64,000 nucleotides of DNA, taken from NCBI RefSeq assembly GCF_004349315.1, contig NZ_SMLH01000009.1:62001-126000 (forward strand), in the 5' to 3' direction. The number at the start of each line of letters is the position of its first letter. The first letter of the stretch is position 1. This DNA comes from Flavobacterium ranwuense. GTDB lineage: Bacteria > Bacteroidota > Bacteroidia > Flavobacteriales > Flavobacteriaceae. Positions 16,997 to 25,394 of the stretch are shown piece after piece. The notes below the pieces were generated by a model. The model had not been told where the DNA came from, made no database searches, and saw nothing but the letters and a program-made list of their open reading frames with translations. A program made the translations under genes and the position numbers.

Positions 16997-18139
16997 ATGA
17001 AAATAGCGTCATTATTGTACAAAAACAATATTTTTTTCAGAGAAAGAAATAATGAGAATATGAATTTCAATGAAGCCCAATTAATAATTGGTTTTGGATC
17101 AAGGGAGTTACTGTCTCAAGACAATCCCTTTAATGAAATTAAAATTAAATTTCCAAATGCCCAAATTGCATTATGTTCCTCTGCTGGAGAAATTTTTAAA
17201 AATGAAGTTTTAGACAACACAATCTCATTGGTTGCCCTTCAATTCAAATCAACTTCTTTAGAAACTACACAAGTTCGTATCGATGATTATTCTTCCAGCT
17301 TTGAAGCGGGTAAAGCACTTATTCAAAATTTTTCACAAGAAAATTTAAAACTCATTTTTGTGCTATCCGATGGCGGAAAAGTAAACGGGAGCGAACTGGT
17401 AAAAGGAATGAATTTTTTAAAGGATAATGAGGTTTTAATAACAGGTGGCTTAGCTGGCGATGGAACAAAATTTGAAAAAACAATTGTAGGGTTAAATCAA
17501 AGACCCGAATCAGGAAATATTATTGCGATAGGTTTTTATGGGGATAAATTGGTTTTGTCTCATGGTTCATCAGGAGGTTGGGAAGCTTTTGGTATAGAAA
17601 GGACTATTACCAAAGCGAAGGCAAATGTTTTATTTGAAATAGACCATAAAAGTGCACTTGGCATATATAAAAAGTATTTAAGGGAATATGCGGATGAACT
17701 ACCAGAGTCAGCGCTGCATTTTCCGTTATCAATTAAATTAGATGAAGATCAGGACCCTGTTGTTAGGGCTATTCTTTCTATTGATGCTGAAAATCAAACG
17801 ATGACTTTTGCAGGAGACATTCCGGAAGGAAGTAAAGTCCGGTTTGCGAAAGCAAATTTTGACCAATTAATTGATGCCTCAACTGAGGCTGCAATTTCTT
17901 GTTTAGAAATGTCCAAAGACAAGCCTAAATTAGCGATACTAATCAGTTGTGTTGGCAGAAAAATACTTCTTGGAAATAGAGTTGAGGAAGAAGTTGAGGC
18001 AGTGGAAGCTATTTTTGGAGACCATACCACACTTACTGGCTTTTATTCTTATGGAGAAATTTCGCCATTAAAACCATTAGCAAATTGTGAACTTCATAAC
18101 CAGACAATGACCATCACTTGTATAAACGAAATAGACTAA
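16997..18139 (+). CDS. FIST domain signal transduction protein
   Basis: The 380-residue soluble protein has a FIST_N domain (about 25-215; IIGFGSRELL, ALCSSAGEIF, VLSDGGKVNG, GGLAGDGTKFE) and a FIST_C domain (about 220-360; LPLSIKLDEDQ-type segment, SCVGRKILLGNR, GFYSYGEISP). FIST domains are thought to sense small ligands, perhaps amino acids, and are often coupled to kinases or cyclases. Here the stop codon lies 2 bases before the start of a hybrid histidine kinase, so sensor and kinase are very probably co-translated and work together. Confidence 0.92.
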   Translation: MKIASLLYKNNIFFRERNNENMNFNEAQLIIGFGSRELLSQDNPFNEIKIKFPNAQIALCSSAGEIFKNEVLDNTISLVALQFKSTSLETTQVRIDDYSSSFEAGKALIQNFSQENLKLIFVLSDGGKVNGSELVKGMNFLKDNEVLITGGLAGDGTKFEKTIVGLNQRPESGNIIAIGFYGDKLVLSHGSSGGWEAFGIERTITKAKANVLFEIDHKSALGIYKKYLREYADELPESALHFPLSIKLDEDQDPVVRAILSIDAENQTMTFAGDIPEGSKVRFAKANFDQLIDASTEAAISCLEMSKDKPKLAILISCVGRKILLGNRVEEEVEAVEAIFGDHTTLTGFYSYGEISPLKPLANCELHNQTMTITCINEID

Positions 18140-18141
18140 TT

Positions 18142-21100
18142 ATGGGTTTTCATAAACTTTTGCAGAAACAAATAAAGCAGTACTTGACTCTTGAATTTGC
18201 CGAAAATAATGAGTTTAAATCTTTTTTTAAGGCGATTAATGACTCTTATCTGACTTTTGAAAGAGATAAAAATTTGATGAATCACGCTTTTCAAGAAAGC
18301 GAAAAAGAATACCGCGAAGTTAATGAAGATTTAAAAAGCGAGGATGAATTAAAGACGAACACCATTAAAAATCTATATGAAAGCCTTCAGGAAGATGAAG
18401 AAAATTATGATGCTTTTAATGAAGAAGAAAAGAACAATTCACTCTTTATTTCTAAGTATATAAGCGAACAAATTAGAAAAAGAAAAGAAACTGAAAATCG
18501 GCTCTCACGAACGGTTGAATTATTAAAAACATTATTGGCCAATCTTCCGGCAGGGATTTTAATGGAAGATGAAAACCGAAAACTATTGTTTACTAATCAA
18601 TCGTTTTGCGATGTATTTTCAATTCCAATGCTACCCGAAACCATGATTGGGGTGGATTGTACCAACTCAGAAGAACAGTACAAAAGCTTGTTTAAAGAAC
18701 CTGAAGCTTTTAGTCCCAGAATCAATGAAATTTTAGCCGAAAGAAAGGTTGTGACTAATGAACTTCTGGAGAGGGTTGACGGCCGGTTTTTAGAAAGAGA
18801 CTATATACCAATTTCTATAGGTAATGAATCTGAAGGTCATCTTTGGAGGTATGTAGATGTTACCCAAAGCATACAAAATAGGAATCTTTTGGAACAAAGT
18901 GAGAAGCGAAGCAGACTCATCATGAATGCTTCGTTAAATGCTATTATAACGATAGACAGCAATGGGATTATTACTTTTTGGAACAGCCCTGCCGAAACTA
19001 TTTTTGGTTGGGAGAAAGAGGAAGTGTTAGGAAAAGATTTATCAGAAATAATTATTCCTCATCAATATGCTGAAGCGCATAACAGGGGAATGAAGCACTA
19101 TATGAAAACGGGTGACGGCCCTGTTTTAAACAGACATTTTGAAATTACGGCCATAAACAGAAACGGAAATGAATTTCCCATAGAAATTTCCATAATTCCT
19201 ATAAAACAGAATGGCGAAACATTTTTCTGTTCCTTTATTCAGGATATCTCAGAAAGGAAAAAAGCAGAAGAAAATCTAAAATCTCAAGAAGAAAAATACC
19301 GAAATATTATTGCCAATATGAATCTTGGTTTAATGGTGGTTGATAATGATGAGATCATTCAATTTGCCAATCAGAGTTTTTTATCCATTTCCGGTTATGA
19401 AATGGATGATCTTCTGGGAAAAAATGCATCAGAGGTTTTTGCTACTGAAGAAAATTCTGAGATTATGAATTCCAAAAAGGAAATGAGAGAAAATGGAGTT
19501 TCTGATGTTTACCAACTATGTGTGAAAAACAAAAGTGGGGAGCCAAGATGGTGGGCAATAGGCGGGGCACCGGAATATGATGACAAAGGGGAATTAATTG
19601 GCTCCATTGGGATTCATTTGGATGTAACCGAACAAAAACAGCTGGAAATCGCCCTTGAAAAAGAGAAAATAAAAGCTCAGGAAGCTTCAAAAGCTAAAGA
19701 AGCTTTTTTGGCCAATATGAGCCATGAAATAAGAACACCGCTTAATGCAATTATTGGATTTTTAAGAGAATTAGAAAAACAGGAACTTACGGAACTTCAA
19801 AAGAAATATATTGAAAACAGTTCCATTGCTTCGAAGCATTTATTAGCCATTATTAATAATATTTTAGATATTTCAAAAATTGAAGCAGGCGAGATGTCGC
19901 TTGATTATGAAGATTTTGTTTTTGAAAATGCTATAACTAACGTAATCAGTGTGCTTCAGTCTAAAGCAGAACAAAAAGGATTAAATCTTACTGCGAATAT
20001 TTCAAAAGCCATTCACCAAGTGTTAAATGGAGATGCCTTACGATTGGAACAAATATTGTTTAATCTTGTTGGTAACGCCTTAAAGTTTACCCAAAAAGGA
20101 GAAATAGCTGTTAATTGTGAACTCATAAGCGATACCGATGTTTCCCAAGAAGTGAGTATTTCTATTTCGGATACAGGAATAGGTATGGATAAAAAATTTG
20201 TTGATACTATCTTTAATAAGTTTTCTCAAGAAGATAAAGCAATAACCAGAAGATACGGAGGTACGGGCTTAGGTATGGCTATAACTAAAGAGTTTGTTCA
20301 ATTAATGGAAGGAAGAATTGATGTTGAAAGTGAAAAAAATAAAGGAACAACAATTCGAATTAATCTTAGTTTTAATAAAGGCAATGAAAAAAATATAAAT
20401 AAGATACATGTTGATAAAGAGTCAGTGCGAATAGACAATATATCAATCCTTTTGGTAGAGGACAATGATTTAAATAGGTTGGTAGCCCAAAATTCTTTGC
20501 AATATTTCAATTGTAAAGTAACCGAAGCAGAAAACGGACTTGAAGCGCTCGAAATTTTGAGAAGACAAGATTTTGATGTTATCCTCATGGATATCCAAAT
20601 GCCGGAAATGGATGGCATTGAGGCTACAAAAATTATTAGAAATGAATTTAAACTTACTACGCCAATTATTGCTCTGACTGCAAATGTTTTTAAATCTGAA
20701 ATTGAAAAATGCCGTGAAGCAGGGATGGATGACTATATAGCTAAGCCTTTTGATGAGAAAGTAATGATTGAAACTATTGCTAAACATGTCAGAAATAATA
20801 CGACTTCGTTGTCAGTGAATGCGAAAGAGATTGCCAGTACGAATAAACTATACAATCTAAATTCAGTATATGATTTAAGTAAAGGAAATGTGAAATTTAT
20901 AGATTCAATGATGCTAATTTTTGTAGAGCAAACCGCAGTTATACTTGAAAAAATAGAACAAAAAATTATTAACGATAATTTTATGGAAGTGGGGCAATTG
21001 ATACATGAAATAAAGCCCAGTATAGAAATTTTCGAAATAAATTCCATTATTGACGATGTAAAAGCTCTTGAAAAATTGGTTAGGGAAACGCAAGATAAAG

Positions 21101-21186
21101 AGCAAATGTTAGCCCTTTTTGAATCAATAAACATAGTACTGAAAAAAGCTGTTGCTCAGATACAGGGAAATGAACTTCGTAAATGA
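18142..21186 (+). CDS. Hybrid sensor histidine kinase with PAS, receiver and HPt domains
   Basis: The 1014-residue protein is taken from MGFHKLLQKQ; an 8-residue extension overlaps the FIST gene and is less likely. There is no membrane segment, so it is cytoplasmic. In order: helical coiled-coil region (1-135), a PAS-like domain (about 136-255), two PAS domains (about 260-385 and 390-510), HisKA with NMSHEIRTP and His528, HATPase with NLVGNALKF, DTGIGMD and GGTGLGMA, a receiver domain with the phospho-acceptor Asp817 in LMDIQMPEMDG, and a C-terminal HPt-like domain with His955 in IHEIKPS. The full internal relay His-Asp-His suggests an output through a separate response regulator, which is not in the window. 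FIST is the likely input partner. Confidence 0.93.
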   Translation: MGFHKLLQKQIKQYLTLEFAENNEFKSFFKAINDSYLTFERDKNLMNHAFQESEKEYREVNEDLKSEDELKTNTIKNLYESLQEDEENYDAFNEEEKNNSLFISKYISEQIRKRKETENRLSRTVELLKTLLANLPAGILMEDENRKLLFTNQSFCDVFSIPMLPETMIGVDCTNSEEQYKSLFKEPEAFSPRINEILAERKVVTNELLERVDGRFLERDYIPISIGNESEGHLWRYVDVTQSIQNRNLLEQSEKRSRLIMNASLNAIITIDSNGIITFWNSPAETIFGWEKEEVLGKDLSEIIIPHQYAEAHNRGMKHYMKTGDGPVLNRHFEITAINRNGNEFPIEISIIPIKQNGETFFCSFIQDISERKKAEENLKSQEEKYRNIIANMNLGLMVVDNDEIIQFANQSFLSISGYEMDDLLGKNASEVFATEENSEIMNSKKEMRENGVSDVYQLCVKNKSGEPRWWAIGGAPEYDDKGELIGSIGIHLDVTEQKQLEIALEKEKIKAQEASKAKEAFLANMSHEIRTPLNAIIGFLRELEKQELTELQKKYIENSSIASKHLLAIINNILDISKIEAGEMSLDYEDFVFENAITNVISVLQSKAEQKGLNLTANISKAIHQVLNGDALRLEQILFNLVGNALKFTQKGEIAVNCELISDTDVSQEVSISISDTGIGMDKKFVDTIFNKFSQEDKAITRRYGGTGLGMAITKEFVQLMEGRIDVESEKNKGTTIRINLSFNKGNEKNINKIHVDKESVRIDNISILLVEDNDLNRLVAQNSLQYFNCKVTEAENGLEALEILRRQDFDVILMDIQMPEMDGIEATKIIRNEFKLTTPIIALTANVFKSEIEKCREAGMDDYIAKPFDEKVMIETIAKHVRNNTTSLSVNAKEIASTNKLYNLNSVYDLSKGNVKFIDSMMLIFVEQTAVILEKIEQKIINDNFMEVGQLIHEIKPSIEIFEINSIIDDVKALEKLVRETQDKEQMLALFESINIVLKKAVAQIQGNELRK

Positions 21187-21263
21187 GATAGTAATATAAG
21201 AGTATTAAGAAAAAAATATCTGGAAATCCTACATTATAGACCCAAATATTGGGCTTAATGTTT

Positions 21264-21328
21264 AAACACGCACTTCACAAATTTACACGAATTAATTCAT
21301 GTAAATTTGTGAAATTCGTGTTTTTCTT
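21264..21328. terminator. Large bidirectional terminator / dispersed palindromic repeat
   Basis: TTCACAAATTTACA (21274-21287) and TGTAAATTTGTGAA (21300-21313) form a 14-bp perfect stem. Outside it AAACACG (21264-21270) pairs with CGTGTTT (21318-21324). A T-rich tail follows. It sits between convergent genes and would stop transcription in both directions. Confidence 0.7.
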
Positions 21329-21342
21329 TTTTCATGTGTGTT

Positions 21343-21780
21343 TTATTTCGCTTGATTTTTATCAAAATTCACCATCCAGTTGACCCCGAATTTATCGGTA
21401 AAAGTTCCAAAATAGTCACCCCAAAACGCATCTTCCATTGGCATTCCCACTTTTCCGCCTGCTGAAAGCGCATTGAATAATTTGTCAGCTTCTTCTTTGC
21501 TTTCTGCATTGATGGAAATCGAGAAATTATTCCCATAAATGGTTTTGGTTCCAAAGGATTCGAAGCTGTCACTTCCCATTATAGCCGTTTCTTTACTAAT
21601 GGGTAAGGATACATGCATTATTTTTTCTGCTTCTCCAGGAGGACAAGTTTTGCCGTCCATCGGTGGCATGTCCTTAAATTTTCCAAAATAAGAAAATTCA
21701 CCGCCAAAAACTGATTTGTAAAAATTGAACGCTTCTTCGCAATTCCCATTATAGGTGATGTACGTGTTTACTGTTGCCAT
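21343..21780 (-). CDS. VOC family protein, PhnB-like
   Basis: The 145-residue protein begins MATVNTYITYNGNCEEAFNFY and ends with DPFWGDYFGTFTDKFGVNW-like text (DAFWGDYFGTFTDKFG), the hallmarks of PhnB/glyoxalase-fold proteins. The family folds as paired beta-alpha-beta modules and is usually a dimer. Substrates are generally unknown; the old label '3-demethylubiquinone methyltransferase' is unreliable. It is monocistronic or loosely linked with the next genes upstream. Confidence 0.88.
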   Translation of the reverse strand: MATVNTYITYNGNCEEAFNFYKSVFGGEFSYFGKFKDMPPMDGKTCPPGEAEKIMHVSLPISKETAIMGSDSFESFGTKTIYGNNFSISINAESKEEADKLFNALSAGGKVGMPMEDAFWGDYFGTFTDKFGVNWMVNFDKNQAK

Positions 21781-21818
21781 TGTGATTGTGTTTAATTGTT
21801 AAACTTTTATGTGTGTTA

Positions 21819-22466
21819 TTATTCTTTTTTGTTTACCAAATGCCTTTTGTACCAAACAATTGCTAAATCAGCTACTTCAAGTAATTTTCCAGGTTCTTCA
21901 AAAAGGTGTGTTGCTCCGGGGATTATTTTTATTTTTTTTACGGATTCTAATTGACCGTAGGCCATTTTATTCATGCCAATAACCGCAACATCAAGACCGC
22001 CTACAATGAGCAGAGTGGGAGCGGTTACCTGTGGCAATTCGGTAATGGCTAAATCTGGACGTCCGCCACGGGAAACTACCGCTTTTATTTTTTTCTTAAA
22101 ATAAGCTGCCGCCCGCAATGCCGATGCAGCTCCAGTACTTGCACCAAAATAACCTATGGGCAAATCTTTAATGTTCTTATAGTCCATCAGCCATTGCGTC
22201 GTTTCTATCAATCGGTCACTCAGTAAATCAATATTGAATCGATTCTCATAAAGTTTATCTTCTTCTTCCGTGAGTAAGTCAAAAAGAAATGTGCCTATCT
22301 TTTGTTTTTGAATCAACTCGGCTACCACTCTGTTTCGGGAACTGAATCTGGTACTGCCACTTCCGTGAGAAAAAATGACTATTGCTCTTGCATTTTCAGG
22401 AATTATCAAATCTCCTTTCAATGTTACAGATGATAAAGGGATATCTAAATCTAATTTCTCCATCAT
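21819..22466 (-). CDS. Dienelactone-hydrolase-like alpha/beta hydrolase
   Basis: The 215-residue protein has the SHGSGSTRFSSRN segment, the nucleophile Ser110 in GASTGA, the acid in VGGLDVAVI and the histidine in GATHLFEEPG. It lies directly downstream of a phosphoribosyltransferase gene (39-base gap). In actinobacteria these two families occur fused or paired, so they probably act together, though the reaction is not established. The start may be either of the two adjacent ATGs. Confidence 0.87.
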   Translation of the reverse strand: MMEKLDLDIPLSSVTLKGDLIIPENARAIVIFSHGSGSTRFSSRNRVVAELIQKQKIGTFLFDLLTEEEDKLYENRFNIDLLSDRLIETTQWLMDYKNIKDLPIGYFGASTGAASALRAAAYFKKKIKAVVSRGGRPDLAITELPQVTAPTLLIVGGLDVAVIGMNKMAYGQLESVKKIKIIPGATHLFEEPGKLLEVADLAIVWYKRHLVNKKE

Positions 22467-22504
22467 TTCAAATTTTAAAAATAAAACCGCATCTTAAAAT
22501 CATA

Positions 22505-23140
22505 TTATTCAGTGCTAATGGGAAGACGCAACAATTGTATCACTTCCTTATCTTCCACTTGATTGAATTCTTCGTAAAATCCGCTTACTCCACTAAAATA
22601 TTTGGGAGCCATCAAATAGACAAACTCATCAGTATTTTTTTTAAATACAGGCACGGTGTCATAAGGTATTACAGGCGTGGCGACAATTATTTTTGCAGGT
22701 TTTTTTTTTCGTAACATTGCGATACTGGCAAGCAAAGTATTTCCTGTAGCGATGCCATCATCTACTAAAATTATATTTTTCCCTTTTATATCCTGCGGTT
22801 TTCTGTTGCCCACGTAGAGCTCGTATTTCTCTTTCATTAATTTCCGCAGTCGGATAATTTCATCATCAATGTACTTTTTGGGAATATTTGAATGCTCATC
22901 AAGAATCATGGAATCTGATGAGACGGCACCAATCGCAAATTCTTTATTATTAGGATGTCCTATTTTTTTTGAGAGCACAATATCTAAAGGAAGATGTAAG
23001 TTTTTAGCAATTACATATCCCACAGGCACGCCACCTCTGGGAACGGCAATTATTATGGTATTGCTATTCTGGTACTTTTTTAGTTTCTCCGAAAGCAATA
23101 AACCAGCCTCAATTCTATCTTTTAATATCTCGTTATACAT
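22505..23140 (-). CDS. Phosphoribosyltransferase family protein
   Basis: The 211-residue protein has the PRPP-binding loop IILVDDGIATGNTL (about 123-136) and the early AVPRGGVPVGYVIA segment of type I phosphoribosyltransferases. The region between is longer than in purine salvage enzymes, as in the 'phosphoribosyltransferase' partner of dienelactone-hydrolase-like proteins. The base or acceptor is unknown. It is the first gene of a two-gene operon with the hydrolase at 21819-22466. Confidence 0.9.
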   Translation of the reverse strand: MYNEILKDRIEAGLLLSEKLKKYQNSNTIIIAVPRGGVPVGYVIAKNLHLPLDIVLSKKIGHPNNKEFAIGAVSSDSMILDEHSNIPKKYIDDEIIRLRKLMKEKYELYVGNRKPQDIKGKNIILVDDGIATGNTLLASIAMLRKKKPAKIIVATPVIPYDTVPVFKKNTDEFVYLMAPKYFSGVSGFYEEFNQVEDKEVIQLLRLPISTE

Positions 23141-23432
23141 AATTTTGAGTTTTATGTAAAAGAATAAAATTACACATAAATATATTGATTTTCAAATGAT
23201 TGCGATTTTTTTTTAAAATATATTAGTGTTGAGATTATAAATTATGCTAAAAAAATTATTGAAAAGGAATATTAAGGACGATTAAAAAACATGGTTTTTA
23301 CAAATGAAAAAGTAGCATAATAAAAAACAATTTAGACTAAGGAAAGACTTATTTAAAAACTAAAATCACTACTTATTTATAAAATGTTTTTTGCTATTTT
23401 TACTTCACAACAAATGGATAGTAATAACTGCA

Positions 23433-24386
23433 ATGAAGAAAATAAATTCAAAAGCAAAGGCAGATACGAATACTGGTTTTGGAACAAATGCTAATAATTA
23501 TGGTGGACGTTTTGTGAATAAAAATGGATCTGCTAATGTAGAAAAGCGAGGCATGCAACTTTTGCATCGCATTAGTTGGTATCATACCATGATTGATTTG
23601 CCAAGATGGAAATTTATGTTAATTCTTCTTTTATTCTATGTGGGGATGAATTTTTTATTTGCGTTACTGTACTATGCAATTGGAATCGAAAATTTGAATG
23701 GGATTGATTCTTCAGGTTCAAATTGGGTTAAATTTGGTCAGGCCTATTTTTTTAGTGCACAAACATTTACAACAGTGGGGTATGGGCACATTAGTCCTTC
23801 CGGTTTTTTAACCAGTTTATTAGCGGCTGTAGAGGCATTGATAGGATTGTTGAGTTTTGCAATTGCGACCGGTTTATTCTTTGGGCGTTTCAGTAAGCCC
23901 ACCGCTTTTTTGAAGTTTTCACACAATGCCCTGATCGCTCCTTATGGGGAAACAAAGGGTTTAATGATTAGGATTACACCTTTTAAAAATACTAATTTCA
24001 CTGATGCCGAAGCTAAAATGACGCTCGGAATGAGTGTGGAAGAGAATGGTGCAAAGACTAATAAATTTTATTCTTTAGCATTAGAATTGGAAAGAATAAA
24101 TGCATTAACCTTAAGCTGGACTTTGGTGCATCCCATAACAGAAAACAGCCCACTTTATAACTTAACCAAAGAAGATTTTGATAATATTCATGGTGAAATC
24201 CTTGTTTTTATAAAAACCTTTGATGATATGTTTAGCAATACCGTTGCCATTCGTACTTCGTATACTTTTGAAGAAGTTATTTACGGAGCAAAATTTGAAC
24301 CTATGTATACGCGAAGCACTGATAATTCCAAAACTATTCTTGATTTAGACAAATTAAATGCCTTTTACAACGTCACTTTAGAATAA
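23433..24386 (+). CDS. Inward-rectifier (Kir-type) potassium channel
   Basis: The 317-residue protein is taken from MKKINSKAKAD; an extension of 14 residues is open but lacks support. It has two membrane helices (about 58-84 and 128-152) around the pore loop with selectivity filter TVGYG (114-118). A cytoplasmic immunoglobulin-like Kir domain follows (about 165-310; TFEEVIYGAKFEP). This is the KirBac architecture, a tetrameric K+ channel gated by its cytoplasmic domain. It stands 71 bases before the MerR/CarH gene on the same strand, but that gene has its own promoter. Confidence 0.92.
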   Translation: MKKINSKAKADTNTGFGTNANNYGGRFVNKNGSANVEKRGMQLLHRISWYHTMIDLPRWKFMLILLLFYVGMNFLFALLYYAIGIENLNGIDSSGSNWVKFGQAYFFSAQTFTTVGYGHISPSGFLTSLLAAVEALIGLLSFAIATGLFFGRFSKPTAFLKFSHNALIAPYGETKGLMIRITPFKNTNFTDAEAKMTLGMSVEENGAKTNKFYSLALELERINALTLSWTLVHPITENSPLYNLTKEDFDNIHGEILVFIKTFDDMFSNTVAIRTSYTFEEVIYGAKFEPMYTRSTDNSKTILDLDKLNAFYNVTLE

Positions 24387-24431
24387 TACAATAGTTTTCA
24401 AATTATTTCAAATTTATAATAAAATTTATTT

Positions 24432-24469
24432 TACATTTGTTTATTAAATTTAGATAAATGATAAACAAT
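24432..24469 (+). promoter_or_regulatory. Promoter and putative CarH operator 1 (autoregulation)
   Basis: The -7 box TACATTTG (24432-24439) overlaps the left arm of an inverted repeat: TTTGTTTA (24436-24443), 18 bases, then TAAACAAT (24462-24469). The core TGTTTA-N18-TAAACA is identical at two other promoters (25363-25392, 38148-38177). The right arm lies just inside the coding region. Binding here would block transcription of the regulator gene itself. Confidence 0.7.
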
Positions 24470-25357
24470 ATAAAAAGTGTGTTTAGTATTAAAGATCTTG
24501 AAAATCTTTCAGGAATCAAAGCGCACACGATACGAATCTGGGAAAAAAGATATGATATTCTTCAACCGATGCGTACAGATACTAATATCCGATTATATGA
24601 TTTGGCTAGTTTGCAAAAACTATTAAACATTACTTTGCTACACGACTATGGATATAAAATTTCAAAAATAGCTACGTATCCTCAAGATAAAATCCCGTCT
24701 CTTGTACGAGAAATAATTTCGAATAGAACAGCCAAAAGCCATGCTGTGAGTGAATTTAAGATGGCGATGATGAATTTTGACCAAGAATTATTTTTAAATA
24801 CTTACAATTGGTTGATTGCTGACAAATCATTCAAGGAAGTATTTCTTCAAGTTTTTATTCCTTTGATGAACGAACTGGGATTATTATGGCAATCAGATAC
24901 CATAACGCCGGCTCATGAGCATTTTATCAGCTATTTAATCAAACAAAAATTACTCATAAATACTGAGAAATTGCAGGTTTTAAAGCAAACTAAAAAAGAT
25001 AAAGTTTTTGTGCTTTCTCTTCCTATGAATGAAATTCATGAACTTGGGTTGATGTATTTAAATTATGAAATTTTATTATTGGGTTATAAAACCATCTATC
25101 TGGGTGAAAGTATGCCCATCAGTAATTTAAAAGATTTAAAAAAACATTTTGACTCCATTATTTTTATTTCCTATCTCACGGTGCAACCTGAAAGAGATAT
25201 TTTGGACGAATACATCCAAAAAATGTCTGAAGAATTACTGGATGATACTACTGAATTATGGTATACTGGACGTTTGGTTGAGTTTATTAATAAAGAAGGA
25301 CTCTCAGATAAAATATCAATTTTCAATTCCATTTCTGAATTAGTGGATGAAATTTAA
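24458..25357 (+). CDS. carH: CarH/LitR-like MerR regulator with cobalamin-binding domain
   Basis: The 299-residue protein has a MerR helix-turn-helix (about 8-76, with HTIRIWEKRY), a B12-binding helical bundle (about 95-175) and a Rossmann-type B12 domain (about 183-290). The photoreceptor signature W-x9-EH is present (Trp144, Glu154, His155), and so is ExHxxG (Glu192, His194, Gly197), whose His is the lower cobalt ligand. In characterised CarH, adenosylcobalamin in the dark makes a DNA-binding tetramer and light breaks it. The residue after Trp144 is Gln, where Thermus CarH has His132. The position next to crtI and shared operators point to light-controlled carotenoid and photolyase genes. 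Confidence 0.88.
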   Translation: MINNIKSVFSIKDLENLSGIKAHTIRIWEKRYDILQPMRTDTNIRLYDLASLQKLLNITLLHDYGYKISKIATYPQDKIPSLVREIISNRTAKSHAVSEFKMAMMNFDQELFLNTYNWLIADKSFKEVFLQVFIPLMNELGLLWQSDTITPAHEHFISYLIKQKLLINTEKLQVLKQTKKDKVFVLSLPMNEIHELGLMYLNYEILLLGYKTIYLGESMPISNLKDLKKHFDSIIFISYLTVQPERDILDEYIQKMSEELLDDTTELWYTGRLVEFINKEGLSDKISIFNSISELVDEI

Positions 25358-25360
25358 TTT

Positions 25361-25394
25361 TTTGTTTAAACTTTTCGTATATTTGCTAAACAAA
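25361..25394 (+). promoter_or_regulatory. Promoter and putative CarH operator 2 (crt operon)
   Basis: TTTGTTTA (25361-25368) and TAAACAAA (25387-25394) form a perfect 8-bp inverted repeat separated by 18 bases. The -7 box TATATTTG (25378-25385) lies between the arms. The expected transcription start (about 25392) is only a base or two before the crtI ATG, so the mRNA may be nearly leaderless. A bound regulator would cover the promoter. Confidence 0.7.
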
